Shown here: piece after piece, positions 46,405 through 56,637 of the stretch
Layout of the letters: the number at the start of each line of letters is the position of its first letter
Position numbering within the stretch: position 1 is the stretch's first letter
From: an uncultured Collinsella sp.
Lineage (GTDB): Bacteria; Actinomycetota; Coriobacteriia; Coriobacteriales; Coriobacteriaceae
Length of the DNA stretch: 64,000 nt
NCBI GenBank assembly: GCA_947507155.1
Contig: CANNOC010000009.1
Coordinates: forward strand, 23,136-87,135
Direction of reading: 5' to 3'
The notes under the pieces: model-generated
Told to the model about the DNA's origin: nothing
The model's database searches: none
What the model saw: only the letters and a program-made list of their open reading frames with translations
Made by a program: the position numbers and the translations under genes

Positions 46405-48744
46405 CTATTTTGCCACTTTTGGCTTAAAGGATTTTAAGCGCAGCGCATTGCTTACGACGCAGACACTCGACAGGCTCATGGCCGCGGCGCCAAACATCGG
46501 CGAGAGCTGCCAACCGGTGAGGGGGAAGAACACGCCCGCCGCCAGCGGAATGCCGATGCCGTTGTAGAACAGCGCCCAGAACAGGTCCTGCTTGATGTTG
46601 CGAATTGTGGCGCGCGACAGCTCGATGGCACGGGCGACGTCCATGAGGTCGCTGCGCATGAGTACCACGTCGGCGCCCTCCTTGGCGATGTCTGCGCCGG
46701 TGCCGATAGCAAGGCCCACGTCGGCGCGCGCCAGGGCGGGGGAGTCATTGATACCGTCGCCCACCATGGCGACCTTGCTGCCCGCATCCTGCAGCTCGCG
46801 TACGTGGTGCTCCTTGTCGGCGGGGAGGACGTCGGCGATGACCTGTTCGCTGCTCAGCCCCACGCGGCGGGCGATTGCTTCGGCGGTGACTCGGTTGTCG
46901 CCGGTGAGCATGCGCACGTCGACGCCAAGCGAGCGCAGTGCGGCGATGGCTCCGGCACTCGTTTCCTTGACCTCGTCAGCCACGGCAATGGTGCCGGCGA
47001 GCTCGCCGTTCTTGGCAAAGAACAGCGGCGTCTTGCCCTCGGCGGCGAACTGTTCGGCAAGACCCGCGGGCACCTTCGCGCCCAGCTCGTTCATCAGGCG
47101 CATATTGCCGGCGGCAATGGCGTTTTGCCCCTCGCGCGCCGTAACGCCTCGCCCGGGCACGGCGGCAAAGTCCTCGACGGCGCGCGCGACAATCCCTCGC
47201 GTCTCGCACTCGGCCATAATCGCCTCGGCCAGCGGGTGTTCGCTTGAGCGCTCCAGCGCGGCGGCCAGCTTGAGTAGCGCCTTTTCGCTCATGGCGGGCG
47301 ATCCGTCGGCGCGCGTGGCTACCACGATATCGGTCACGGCAGGCTTGCCGCGAGTGACCGTTCCCGTCTTATCGAGCACCACGGTGCCCACGCTGCGCAG
47401 ATTCTCCAGCGCCTCGGCGCTCTTGAACAGAATGCCCATCTCGGCGCCCTTGCCGGTGCCGACCATAATAGCGACGGGCGTGGCCAGACCCAATGCGCAC
47501 GGACAGCTGATCACCAGCACAGCGACGGCGGAGGTGAGCGCTTCGTTCACGCTACCGGTCAGTGCCATCCACGCCACGAAGGTCATGGCCGAGATCACGA
47601 ATACCACGGGCACGAACACGCCGGCGACCTTGTCGGCCATGCGGGCGATGGGCGCCTTGGTGGCGTTGGCGTCCTCGACGAGCTGGATAATCTTGGCGAG
47701 CGACGTGTCGGCGCCCACGCGTGTGGCACGGAAGGCAAACGAGCCGGTGCGGTTGACAGTGGCGGCGTTGACGGTGTCGCCGGCGGTCTTTTCCACGGGG
47801 ATGGACTCGCCGGTGAGCGCGCTCTCGTCCACGGCCGAGCTGCCCTCGAGCACCACGCCATCGACAGGGATGGACTCGCCGGGGCGCACACGCAGCACCT
47901 GGCCGGGCAGAATGGCATCGACGTCGACGGTGGCCTCGCTGCCGTCCTCTGCCACGACGGTCGCGGTCTTGGGTGCTAAGTCGATGAGCGCCTCGATAGC
48001 GCCGCCGGTCTTGGACTTGCTGCGCGTCTCGAGGTATTTGCCCACGGTGACGAGCGACAGGATGGTGCCAGCGCTCTCAAAATACAGGTTGTCCATGCTC
48101 GTCATCATGGCCTCGTGCACCTGACCTGCGGCTAGCTGGTCGGCCATGATGAACATGGCGTAGAGCGACCAGGCGATGGAGGCGGTGGCGCCCACGGCAA
48201 TAAGGGCGTCCATGGTGGGCGCGCCGTGCGCGAGCGATTTAAACCCGTTGATAAAGTACGCGTCGTTGACGTAGACGATGGGAATGAGCAGGACGAGCTC
48301 GGTGAGCGCGAGCGTCATGCTGTGGGTGTGGTCGGTGAAGATGCCGGGCAGCGGCCAGCCGAGCATGTGCCCCATGCCTATGTAGAACAGTGGGATGAGG
48401 AATACGATCGAGACGATGAGGCGGGTGCGCATGGCAGAGGCGGCGGCCTCCAACTTTTTGGTCGGTGACTCCATATGGGCGGCGCCGGACCTGGCTTGCG
48501 CACTTCCGCTTTGGACAGCGTCGGTGTCCGTGCTGATGGGTGAGGCCGAGTAGCCCGCGCGGTCGACAGCGGTGCAGATGTCGTCGGGGGAGACCTGCGC
48601 AGGGTCGTAGTCCACCAGCATAGAGCCGGCGAGCAGATTGACCGCGACGCTTTGGACGCCGTCGAGCTTGCTCACGGCACGGTCCACGTGCGCTTGGCAC
48701 GCGGCGCACGTCATACCGCCCACGTCAAACTTATCCTGAGCCAT
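46405..48744 (-). CDS. copA: copper-exporting P-type ATPase
   Basis: The 779-residue membrane pump exports Cu(I). It has one N-terminal metal-binding domain (GGMTCAACQ, Cys13 and Cys16), the transmembrane CPC motif ([13 protein letters not shown], about 411), the phosphorylated Asp in DKTGT (about 455), and [12 protein letters not shown] in the hinge. AAAGGAG precedes ATG. It heads the copA-copZ-csoR cluster under a CsoR operator. Confidence 0.96.
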   Translation of the reverse strand: MAQDKFDVGGMTCAACQAHVDRAVSKLDGVQSVAVNLLAGSMLVDYDPAQVSPDDICTAVDRAGYSASPISTDTDAVQSGSAQARSGAAHMESPTKKLEAAASAMRTRLIVSIVFLIPLFYIGMGHMLGWPLPGIFTDHTHSMTLALTELVLLIPIVYVNDAYFINGFKSLAHGAPTMDALIAVGATASIAWSLYAMFIMADQLAAGQVHEAMMTSMDNLYFESAGTILSLVTVGKYLETRSKSKTGGAIEALIDLAPKTATVVAEDGSEATVDVDAILPGQVLRVRPGESIPVDGVVLEGSSAVDESALTGESIPVEKTAGDTVNAATVNRTGSFAFRATRVGADTSLAKIIQLVEDANATKAPIARMADKVAGVFVPVVFVISAMTFVAWMALTGSVNEALTSAVAVLVISCPCALGLATPVAIMVGTGKGAEMGILFKSAEALENLRSVGTVVLDKTGTVTRGKPAVTDIVVATRADGSPAMSEKALLKLAAALERSSEHPLAEAIMAECETRGIVARAVEDFAAVPGRGVTAREGQNAIAAGNMRLMNELGAKVPAGLAEQFAAEGKTPLFFAKNGELAGTIAVADEVKETSAGAIAALRSLGVDVRMLTGDNRVTAEAIARRVGLSSEQVIADVLPADKEHHVRELQDAGSKVAMVGDGINDSPALARADVGLAIGTGADIAKEGADVVLMRSDLMDVARAIELSRATIRNIKQDLFWALFYNGIGIPLAAGVFFPLTGWQLSPMFGAAAMSLSSVCVVSNALRLKSFKPKVAK

Positions 48745-48802
48745 GGCTTCTCCTTTCTGTAATTTGGTGTTGGAATTGTTAACCTGCTGATACTATACAC
48801 CC

Positions 48803-48819
48803 ATACCCCCTGGGGGTAT
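48803..48819 (-). promoter_or_regulatory. CsoR operator upstream of copA
   Basis: ATACCCCCTGGGGGTAT is a perfect odd palindrome matching the known CsoR box pattern. On the minus strand TATAGT, a likely -10, lies just downstream of it toward copA. Confidence 0.88.
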
Positions 48820-48896
48820 ACAGTGGAGATTGAAATGTATGCCATTCTGTTATTGGCCGAGGTGATAGCCAGGTCGGCGGACCGTAGCCGGTCTAA

Positions 48897-49115
48897 TGTC
48901 TCAATCTGTAACAACTAGACCCGTTTTTGTCGAGTAACTGTTACAGATCTAGATATTACATCGAGCCACAACTTAACGTCTCAATCTGTAACATCTGGGG
49001 ACTGTTTTGCCTGCTAGATGTTACAGATCGAGACAAACCATTCGAGGGTAACCCGAACATCTCAATCTGTAACAGTAAGACCGATATTTGGGTCCTAGTT
49101 GTTACAGATCGAGAC
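48897..49115. repeat. type A hairpin array, 3 copies
   Basis: A11 (48897-48955), A12 (48978-49034) and A13 (49060-49115) have centres 80-81 nt apart. All loops are 25 nt with T-rich centres. A11 has two arm mismatches; A12 and A13 have one A-C mismatch that becomes G-U on the other strand. Confidence 0.92.
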
Positions 49116-49148
49116 AATCTCGGAGCAGATGCCCCGGCTATACAACGT

Positions 49149-49185
49149 AAAACGCCGGGGCGCCCGCGAGATGGGCACCCCGGCG
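49149..49185 (-). terminator. terminator after the LPTTG surface protein
   Basis: On the minus strand CGCCGGGGTGCCC pairs with GGGCGCCCCGGCG and is followed by TTTT. Confidence 0.85.
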
Positions 49186-49244
49186 CATGCTGAGCAGGGT
49201 TTGCGAAGCAGTGGGAGGGAGGAGAAGCCGTCCTCCCGAAATCC

Positions 49245-52200
49245 CTACTCCTGACGACGTTTCTTGTCGGTTAGGAAGACGCCGGCGGCTACAAGCACGA
49301 CGCCTCCGATGACAAACGTCTCACCGGCGAGCGCAGCTTTGTCGCCCGTGGTGGGAAGTGCCGAGTTGGCGGCCGTCTTGGCGTTGCCGGTAGACGGCTT
49401 TCCAGCAACCGGCTTAGCGGCAGCCTGCGTGATCTTGGCCTGCTCGGCCTTCGCTGCCTCTTGCTCCTGGCGGGCGATCTCGTCCTTCAGGGCTTGCTCG
49501 GCGGCTACGCGTTTTGCCTTCGCCTCGTTGTAGGCATTGAGCGCCGCGGTGTAGGCGGGCGTCGCAGCATCAAGGTCTGCCTGAGCGGCATCAAGTGCGG
49601 CCTTTGCGTTATGTTCTGCCTGCTTGGCGGCGACGCACTTGGCAAAGAGGGCATTGAGTGTATCGTTCGCGTTTGCATCGGAGCCGGTTGCGATGCCGTT
49701 TTCGACATTGACGGACTTGAGCTTTCCGAGAGCGGCGGCAGCGGCGTCCGGTGCGGCCTGAGAATTCTCGACCGCCTGCTCGGCGTTCGCTACGGCATCA
49801 TTCGTCGCACTAAGAGCAGTTTCGGCCGCAGTCACTGCTGCGTCGGCGTCCTTCTTGGCTGCCTCGGCCGTGGCGAGATTATCGGCCGCGTTGTTCAACG
49901 CATCGGCATGTGCCTGCTTTGAAGCAAAGTCGTTTTCCGCCGTGGTCAGATCGCTCGCGGCGTGCTCCGCGGTCGCTGCCTTGGCCTCGACGCCGTCCTT
50001 GGCGATAGTGAGGGCCTGCTTCTTGGCAGCCGCGTCGCGCTCCGCCTTTTCAAGAGCGCTCTGGGCAGACGTCTGAGCCGCCGTGGCTTCATCGAGCGTT
50101 TGATGGGCCTTGTCAGCCTTCTCCTGGGCCGCAGCAACATCGGCAGAATACTTGGCAAGTTCCTTCCTTGCATCTTGCAGAGCCTGCTGCTTTAAGAGAG
50201 CCTCTGCCTTGGCGTCATCAACCTTCTTCTGACTCTGAGCGGCTTGCTCTTGCGATGCCTTAAGCTCGGCGCGCTTCTGGTTGACGACCTGCTCTGCGGG
50301 CGCCACGTTGCTTTGGGCGGCTTTAACCTGGTCTTCGGCTTCGACAACTTTTCCGTTTGCCTTGGCGAGATTCTGCCCTGCTTGAGCGACCTCGGCAGCG
50401 GCACCTGCCACGTTGCCATTTTCGGTGGCAAGGTTGCTGTTCGCGGTATCAACGCCTTCTCGCTTTTGAGCGACGAGGGTCTCTGCTGCCTTTACGGCAT
50501 CGTCTTTCGATGCCGCTGTGCTGCGCTTTTGCTCAAGGTTCGCTTTTGCAGCGGCAAGGTTTTCGCTGGCCTTGGAGAGACTCAGCTGATACTGATCAAA
50601 GAGACTCTCGAGTTCATCGATTGAATATTCTTTCTCGTACGAACCGTAGTTGTCGTCAACCTCCAAGATGTAGGTATATGAGAGATGAGTTCCTCGAGAA
50701 TTAATGCCGTATCCCATGGTTTTGGCGTCGGGCTGTACGATATTCAAATAGTGGCCGACGGTGCCAAAGCCTACCTTTTGCTCTCCGAATTCGGTGCCGT
50801 GGCTCCAGAAAGTATCCCAAGCATCTTTGGGGGCAATTTCGCCAAGGCCGGCTTTCGCTGCGGCCTGGTCAAATATAATCTTTTCCTCATCAACCCACTG
50901 GTGTGCGACATTTCTTTTCAAGTCATAGTTCCATGCGGCATTTTCGAATCGCGCATAGTCTGAATGGTCTAACATGGCGTCTGAGTAATTGGAGTTCGAC
51001 TGAGCAATTGCCATCTGCTCGGCCGTCACCTTAAGCTCGCTAAGGCCGACGCTTTTGCGATATTCATTAATCTCGCGCAGCTTGCCAAACGAAAGCTTGG
51101 CGTTGTCGAGTGACGTGCCGTCCTTTTTATCGCCGATGGTCGTTGGGTTTAAGTCGCTCTGCTTATAGATGATGTCTGCAGCATCGTTGGCACCGATGAA
51201 TTGGTAAAAGCCGATGACGCTCTGCGCCTCCGCCGTCGTAGCCTTATCGGCTGCCGCCTTGCACGTATCGTATGCTTTCTGTGCATCGACAACGGCTTGA
51301 TCGGCGGCCGCCTGGTTTGTCTTGGCAGTTTCGAGCGCCTTGTCTGCTTGCTCCTTCTCGGCTTTTGCCTGGTCGACTTGTTTCTGAGCGGCCTTTGCCT
51401 TCTCCAGCTCGGCAGCATGCACCTGCTTTGCCGAGGTCAACTCCGATTGCGCCGCATCGGCTTTCGCCTGGGCTGCCGTTACATCATTTTCGGCTGCTGC
51501 GACTGTCTGCTTCTTGGCTTCGAGCTCGCTTTCGGCACCGGTGAGGGCGTCCCGCTTGGATGCAACGTCACTATTTGCCTGAGAAAGACCTGCTTCGGCA
51601 GTCGCCTGCTGCTGCTTCGCCTGATCGAGTGCGCTTCGGGCGGTATCGACCTTTGCCTGAGCGGCGTCATACTCCGGGCCCTCGGCGCCTGCCTTTGCGG
51701 CTGCCAAATCGGCTTGCGCGCTGTCATACGCTGCCTGTGCCGCGACTACTTTACCATCCGCGGCGGTCTTTGCCTGCTGAGCGGAAGCCAGCGTGCCTGA
51801 CGCCTCGTTGTAAGCGCTTTGCGCGGCGCTCCGAGCCTGCTGGGCATCGGCGAGTGCGGAGTCGGCAGCGGTTTTTGCGGCCTTTGCCTGGTCAAGAACC
51901 TTCTGGGCATCTGCGGCAGACTGCTCGGCGGCCTTGATTTCCTCCGGCGTTGCGTTGGCGGCTGCCTTCTGGGCTTCCTCAAGCTTGGCCCGTGCGTCGG
52001 CTGCCGCCTGCTTTGCGGAGTCGAGTGCCTTCGTCTTGCTTTCGGCATCGGCCTTGGCCGTGTCGAGCTTGCTCTGGGCATCCTTTAACGTGGCGCTGGC
52101 GCTGTTGGCCGCCTTGACGCTTTCATCGAGTTGACGGGCGTATTCGGCACGCGCGGCGGCTTCTGCCTGCGAATTGTCGGAGACGGAAGCGTCGTAGGCA

Positions 52201-52580
52201 GTCTGGGCGTTGTCGCGGACCGTCTGCTTTTCGGTATAGGGGGCAACCGCCGTGTCGTAGTCGGACTTGGCTTCTGCCTCGGCAGCCTTTGCGGCGTCGA
52301 TTGCGGCCTGCAAGTCGGCAATTTTCTGGGCGTTCGTCTTTACTGCGGAGCCTGCCGCCTCGCCGGCGTGGGCGGCGAGCGGGGACATGATTGCGGCCTG
52401 TGCCGTGGTGTCGCTCAGATCGTTGGCAAATGCCGAGAACGGGGCGAGCAACGACGAGCCGGTCATTGCGATGGTGGTGGCTGCGGTGACGGCGAGTCGC
52501 GCGGTCTTGTGACCCGCGAATGCGCGATAGGGCTCGGCGCCGACTGAGACTTCCAAGTGTTTAGGTGCGTACTTTGCCAT
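49245..52580 (-). CDS. cell-wall-anchored coiled-coil surface protein with CAP domain
   Basis: The 1111-residue protein has a long signal peptide (hydrophobic LAVTAATTIAMTGSSLLAPFSAFA near residues 30-55). Two very long Ala/Lys/Glu/Gln coiled coils follow, about 85-455 and 650-1050. Between them is a globular region (about 480-645) that reads as a CAP/SCP domain (ATTEAQ precedes VIGFYQF; LREINEYRKSVGLSELKV; VGHYLNIVQPDAKTMGYGI). A sortase signal LPTTG (about 1076), membrane helix and KKRRQE tail close it. It is likely a fibrillar adhesin or host-contact protein. GGGAG precedes ATG 52580. Confidence 0.88.
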   Translation of the reverse strand: MAKYAPKHLEVSVGAEPYRAFAGHKTARLAVTAATTIAMTGSSLLAPFSAFANDLSDTTAQAAIMSPLAAHAGEAAGSAVKTNAQKIADLQAAIDAAKAAEAEAKSDYDTAVAPYTEKQTVRDNAQTAYDASVSDNSQAEAAARAEYARQLDESVKAANSASATLKDAQSKLDTAKADAESKTKALDSAKQAAADARAKLEEAQKAAANATPEEIKAAEQSAADAQKVLDQAKAAKTAADSALADAQQARSAAQSAYNEASGTLASAQQAKTAADGKVVAAQAAYDSAQADLAAAKAGAEGPEYDAAQAKVDTARSALDQAKQQQATAEAGLSQANSDVASKRDALTGAESELEAKKQTVAAAENDVTAAQAKADAAQSELTSAKQVHAAELEKAKAAQKQVDQAKAEKEQADKALETAKTNQAAADQAVVDAQKAYDTCKAAADKATTAEAQSVIGFYQFIGANDAADIIYKQSDLNPTTIGDKKDGTSLDNAKLSFGKLREINEYRKSVGLSELKVTAEQMAIAQSNSNYSDAMLDHSDYARFENAAWNYDLKRNVAHQWVDEEKIIFDQAAAKAGLGEIAPKDAWDTFWSHGTEFGEQKVGFGTVGHYLNIVQPDAKTMGYGINSRGTHLSYTYILEVDDNYGSYEKEYSIDELESLFDQYQLSLSKASENLAAAKANLEQKRSTAASKDDAVKAAETLVAQKREGVDTANSNLATENGNVAGAAAEVAQAGQNLAKANGKVVEAEDQVKAAQSNVAPAEQVVNQKRAELKASQEQAAQSQKKVDDAKAEALLKQQALQDARKELAKYSADVAAAQEKADKAHQTLDEATAAQTSAQSALEKAERDAAAKKQALTIAKDGVEAKAATAEHAASDLTTAENDFASKQAHADALNNAADNLATAEAAKKDADAAVTAAETALSATNDAVANAEQAVENSQAAPDAAAAALGKLKSVNVENGIATGSDANANDTLNALFAKCVAAKQAEHNAKAALDAAQADLDAATPAYTAALNAYNEAKAKRVAAEQALKDEIARQEQEAAKAEQAKITQAAAKPVAGKPSTGNAKTAANSALPTTGDKAALAGETFVIGGVVLVAAGVFLTDKKRRQE

Positions 52581-52720
52581 TTCTTCTCCCAATCGTTGAA
52601 GGGGTACCTATGACAATTCGTACGTTACGACCGCCGAAAGGGTTTCTGTTGCGCAACATTGGCAAGAAAATATCGACACACTTGAGTCACATTTATGAGT
52701 CGAAGTTCTCGGCAAGCTAA

Positions 52721-52779
52721 TGTCTCGTTCTGTAACATCTAGCAGCAAATATGACCTCTAACCGTTACAGATCGAGACA
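52721..52779. repeat. type A hairpin, single copy
   Basis: A14 has arms TGTCTCGTTCTGTAAC and GTTACAGATCGAGACA with one mismatch and a 25 nt loop. It lies in the gap between the kinase gene's end and the surface-protein gene's start, both on the minus strand. Confidence 0.88.
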
Positions 52780-52820
52780 ATTGCCGGGGAGGGGTCCCGT
52801 CACGGCAAGACGTCCGCTCT

Positions 52821-54905
52821 CTAGATACAGAATCCGGGGATCACGCAGGTTCGTTTGTTTGGCTTGTCCGCAGGCGTTGCGTACGTAAAGGCGTCGCCGT
52901 CGTGGCCCACACGGTTTATGTAGAGCGTGCCTTCGGTCTCCGATAAGTCGGGGCTCACCGTGCGCTCCCACCAGCAGGTGTCCTTGCCCTTCCACTGGCG
53001 AACCAGCATCTCGTTCGTGGTATACGGACTTACCTTGAGCTCGCGGAAGAGCTGATACTCCTTGCCCTCGCCGTTGTAGATGTCTGCCAGGTAGTGATAG
53101 TCCTCGGCAAACGAATCGGACGGTTGCGTACCGCACAGCTCGACCATGGCGGGCAGCCAAAGGGTTGCGGGCAACTCGCTCAGGCACGATGCGCTGTTGG
53201 CGGCGCCCACATTGTTCGAGACCTTCTTGACCCCTTTAATGAGTGCGCGCAACTCGTTGGGCAGCAGCTTAAGGCCGTCGCCGTTGAGCCATTTCCGCAG
53301 CTCGCAATCTGCCCAGCCGGCGCTCGGCGGTTCAGCTGCAGCGTTGCGCTCGGCAATACCCGCGTCGAACATAAACGTCAGCCCGGCCTTGCCCGTACCG
53401 TCCAGAAGCTCATCGTGACGGATGCCCACAAGCTGCGCGCCGACCTCCAGCCCGTTGGTGAGCGTGACACGCTTGGTGCACGGATAGGGGATATGCCCAT
53501 CAGCGTCGAGCAGGTGGTAACGCTTGGCAATCTCGCGTGCCTCGCTACGGGTCTCGGCGGCCTTAATCTTGAGCGAAATCTCCTGCAGCTGATCCCAGGT
53601 GTAGTCGTCAAGTGAACCGCGGATGCCGTCAAGGTAGTCGGGGATGCCAAAGCCATGGGTTGCCGCCCCGATAACGCTGAGCCCCGCAACGGCTGCGATA
53701 GCGCCGCCGATAATAAAGCGGCGGCGGGTCATGGCATCGTGGCGGGCCTGATTCAGGATCTCTCGTGCGCGCTCGCCGGCGACGTCGACCTTAAGGTGCG
53801 TGCCAGAATCGATATCAATTGCGGCCTCGTCTCCTGCACCTTCGCGGCCTTCGGATTCGGCGTCGGTGAGGTATGCCGAGAGCACCTCGAGCATCTGCTG
53901 CTCGGTGGGACGATCGCACTGCTCGACTGAGAGACCCTTCATGATGATCTGGACGAGCGCCTCATCGCCCTCGCAGCGCGGCTCGAGCGGTGCCGGCTTG
54001 GTCTTGGTCTTTACGAGATAGAACGAGCCGGTTGCAGCGGCGTCCGTCGACTCAAAGTCAAACGGTTTGCGACCGCTGTAGAGCTGGTACAGAATGCTCG
54101 AAAGCGCATAGACGTCGATTGCCGGCGAACGGCGAAGGGCCGCGATGCCTTCGATATCCTGCGTGAGCATCTCGGGCGCGGCGTATGCGGGCGTGGCAAA
54201 GCGCCAGATGTCGGCGCGCCGGGTGATCGTGTCATCGCCGAGAGCCATGGTCGCGGAGCCCATGTCGATGAGGCAGGGGTCAAAGGAGCAATCGGCAATC
54301 TGCTGATCGAGCGTTCGGCTGGTGGTGCGGAACATGATATTGGCAGGCGACAGGTCGCGATGGATGACCGGATTCACGAGGCCTTGGGTCATCAAGAGCG
54401 CACGAAGTACGGCGTTTCCGACGGCGGCGACCATCTGGGTGGTCAGCCCGCCCGAGGCGTCGTGAGGAAGCAGGGGCAGCGCCTGCTTGAGTGAGGTGCC
54501 CTCGACCCACTCCATGAGGATGAGCGGGTCGTCCTCGCATGAACCGTAGCCATAGACGCGCGGAAATCCGCGCAGGTGCGAGACGGTACACAGATGACGG
54601 TACTCCTCGAACAGCGCGGCGGTGTTGGCCAGGTGAGCGGCCGATTGCTCGGCGGAGCGGTCGGGGGCTTGGCCGGAAAGGACGGCGTTGTCCTTGAGTA
54701 GCTTGACGGCAAAGACCTCGCCGCTCGTGTTGGTCGCGCGCAGCACGTGCCCGATGTTGCCGTTGTTGCGGTGGGCCGTCTGGAGAATAAGCGTCATAAA
54801 CCGACGCTTGGCGTCGTCCTCGGCGCTGGGGTCGACCGCCACGGCGGTATCGAACGTATCGAGACGGATGAGTTTGTCGCCATAGGCGCTATCGGTAGTA
54901 TCCAT
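52821..54905 (-). CDS. transmembrane Ser/Thr protein kinase with C-terminal DUF6273-like domain
   Basis: The 694-residue protein has an N-terminal Hanks-type kinase domain: ATP-binding Lys in VFAVKLLKD, catalytic loop HRDLSPANI (about 180), DMG in place of the usual DFG, and a TPAYAAPE activation-segment end. One membrane helix (FIIGGAIAAVAGLSVIGAA, about 392-412) links it to an outer domain of about 280 residues that resembles DUF6273, seen in many gut Gram-positive surface proteins. It may sense envelope signals. AAAGGA precedes ATG 54905. An FHA protein gene lies directly upstream. Confidence 0.88.
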   Translation of the reverse strand: MDTTDSAYGDKLIRLDTFDTAVAVDPSAEDDAKRRFMTLILQTAHRNNGNIGHVLRATNTSGEVFAVKLLKDNAVLSGQAPDRSAEQSAAHLANTAALFEEYRHLCTVSHLRGFPRVYGYGSCEDDPLILMEWVEGTSLKQALPLLPHDASGGLTTQMVAAVGNAVLRALLMTQGLVNPVIHRDLSPANIMFRTTSRTLDQQIADCSFDPCLIDMGSATMALGDDTITRRADIWRFATPAYAAPEMLTQDIEGIAALRRSPAIDVYALSSILYQLYSGRKPFDFESTDAAATGSFYLVKTKTKPAPLEPRCEGDEALVQIIMKGLSVEQCDRPTEQQMLEVLSAYLTDAESEGREGAGDEAAIDIDSGTHLKVDVAGERAREILNQARHDAMTRRRFIIGGAIAAVAGLSVIGAATHGFGIPDYLDGIRGSLDDYTWDQLQEISLKIKAAETRSEAREIAKRYHLLDADGHIPYPCTKRVTLTNGLEVGAQLVGIRHDELLDGTGKAGLTFMFDAGIAERNAAAEPPSAGWADCELRKWLNGDGLKLLPNELRALIKGVKKVSNNVGAANSASCLSELPATLWLPAMVELCGTQPSDSFAEDYHYLADIYNGEGKEYQLFRELKVSPYTTNEMLVRQWKGKDTCWWERTVSPDLSETEGTLYINRVGHDGDAFTYATPADKPNKRTCVIPGFCI

Positions 54906-54937
54906 GGCGTTCCTTTGTCTGGCATGGGTTGCCGCGC

Positions 54938-54998
54938 GTATACGTGAGCAGTGCGGATATCGGTAAAGTACCATGATAGCCGCACTGCTCACGTGTAC
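54938..54998. repeat. 61 nt hairpin upstream of the kinase gene
   Basis: Nineteen-base arms (54938-54956 and 54980-54998, core ACGTGAGCAGTGCGG) pair with one mismatch around a 23 nt loop. It has the same layout as type A but unrelated sequence. It ends 32 bases before the kinase start. Confidence 0.75.
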
Positions 54999-55044
54999 CG
55001 CTGAGTATTGTCGTTTACGACGCAGAAGGTAGAAGACGAAAGAC

Positions 55045-55073
55045 GGACGGCGACCGTCTTCCGATCGCTGTCC
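55045..55073 (-). terminator. probable terminator after FHA gene
   Basis: GGACGGCGACC and GATCGCTGTCC form a stem with G-U pairs, followed on the minus strand by GTCTTTCGTCTTC. Tentative. Confidence 0.4.
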
Positions 55074-55076
55074 GTG

Positions 55077-56039
55077 CTAGTCCACAATGACAAGGAATGT
55101 CGTGTAGAGACCCAGATGGAGCCTGTCGCTGTTGGCGATTTCCACGGGGGGATAGACTTTGCCGGGTTCGCGTTGGTCGCGCGGCGGCTCAATCACAATA
55201 TCGCCGTCGCCCGCGCCCGATTCGAGCACTGTGCCGTTGGTCGATCCAAGACCCTGGGCGTACCAGTGCTCACCCTCGAGCCAAATACGAAGATGCTCGC
55301 GCGAGGCGTCGGCGCCTACATCGGTGATGCTGGGCGAGGTTTTGGGCAAAGAACCAATCACGGTGCCGCGCGGATCGCGTGTGAGGGGATGGATTTGCAT
55401 GTCGGCGCAGTTGTCGGCATGGGTTCTGAGCAGACCGAGGTTGGGAGCGACGGTGTGCGGCTGCTCCAGGCTGCTCATAAAGCCACGTCCGACGGTAGTT
55501 TCGGTGGTGCCAAAGTGCCCGCCCGTCTTGCTGTCGCAAAAGCGCTCGACGGTGGCCACGCCCTGAACGGGATCGGCGAGCGCCCCCGTTGCCACAAAGA
55601 GCATCAAGAAGAGCGTGCTTTTTTCGCGCACGGCATTGCCGTCAAAGTTGTCGATGCGATTGAGGGCATTTGCATATAGGCGGCTGTCCAGCTTGTAGCT
55701 GGCGAGAGCCGACATCATTTCGTTGGCGGCCGGACCGCGATAGTGCTCGGCGATTGCCTGATAGGCGGACTCGCCGCCGCCGAGCTTGCTGCAGATTGCC
55801 GCGGAAAGGTTGAGCGTGGTGACGGTAAAGTCGCTGTAGATGGCGGGCGCGCACTGGTCAGGCTTGCGATGGACGATGTAACGGGTGAGATACGAGCGGT
55901 TGGAAGAGCATTTCTCGAGCAGGGTACTGCCGAGATAAGAGTTTCCGTTGATAAGCATTCGGGCGATCTCGAGATGTTTAAGACCGCCGAACGAGCGAAT
56001 ATCGTTATAGAGGACCGAGCAAGGCGTCTCTGCTGCCAC
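55077..56039 (-). CDS. FHA domain protein
   Basis: The 320-residue protein has a C-terminal forkhead-associated domain (about 225-315) with SREHLRIWLEGEHWYAQGLGSTNGT, the phosphothreonine-binding loops. The first ~200 residues are helical and not recognised. FHA domains read Thr phosphorylation, so the adjacent kinase is the obvious partner. GTG 56039 follows AAAGGAGG, which outweighs an open frame reaching 56234. It lies upstream of the kinase gene on the same strand. Confidence 0.85.
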   Translation of the reverse strand: MAAETPCSVLYNDIRSFGGLKHLEIARMLINGNSYLGSTLLEKCSSNRSYLTRYIVHRKPDQCAPAIYSDFTVTTLNLSAAICSKLGGGESAYQAIAEHYRGPAANEMMSALASYKLDSRLYANALNRIDNFDGNAVREKSTLFLMLFVATGALADPVQGVATVERFCDSKTGGHFGTTETTVGRGFMSSLEQPHTVAPNLGLLRTHADNCADMQIHPLTRDPRGTVIGSLPKTSPSITDVGADASREHLRIWLEGEHWYAQGLGSTNGTVLESGAGDGDIVIEPPRDQREPGKVYPPVEIANSDRLHLGLYTTFLVIVD

Positions 56040-56216
56040 GGATACCTCCTTTGATTGCTTCCTAGCCAATAAGGCGATAGGAATTAATGGCCCCGGTGGG
56101 CGACGTATTAAATGGCTGCGCAATATGTAGCGTAACCAAAGCAACATTATAGGCCACATGTTCGAAATTGCAGGAAGACCGAGAGATTTGGTTTGGACTG
56201 GACGGAAATCCCTCTC

Positions 56217-56357
56217 TGTCTTGTTCTGTAACATTTGGGGCCGGTTTTGCTCCGCAGCCGTTACAGATTGAGACGTTTGTGAACCGTGTTGACCGTTTGT
56301 CTCGATCTGTTACACGTAGAGGAAGATTTGCCCTGTAGATGTTACAGATTGAGGCAA
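56217..56357. repeat. type A hairpin array, 2 copies
   Basis: A15 (56217-56274) and A16 (56296-56357) have centres 81 nt apart, T-rich 25 nt loops and several wobble or mismatched arm positions. They are the most diverged copies. This is the last type A array in the window. Confidence 0.88.
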
Positions 56358-56432
56358 TCGGCCGGGTCCACCTCGAGCCCACCTCGTCCGCCTCGTCATC
56401 TGTGGTTTACGTGGGGGCATACGGAGTACGGG

Positions 56433-56637
56433 TATACTAACCGGCGGCGAATCTGCTCCATCGCTTAGGGCCGCTGCGTCTGGACGGCGCGTGATAGGGC
56501 TGCCAAAGCGATCGCCAGCGTGCTGAGCAACGTCCTCTCTGTGCGCACCCGTTTTTGTATGTATTAGCGCACTACCAAGCACGCCCGCGCGGCCGCATGC
56601 CGTGCCCATTGCGCGTGCAGATAAGGAACAACAACAT
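56433..56637 (+). promoter_or_regulatory. putative promoter and long 5' UTR of DEAD-box gene
   Basis: TATACT at 56433-56438 is a good -10 with no clear -35. If used, it gives a 5' UTR of about 190 bases with no coding potential. Long structured leaders are common for cold-induced RNA helicase genes. Confidence 0.4.
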
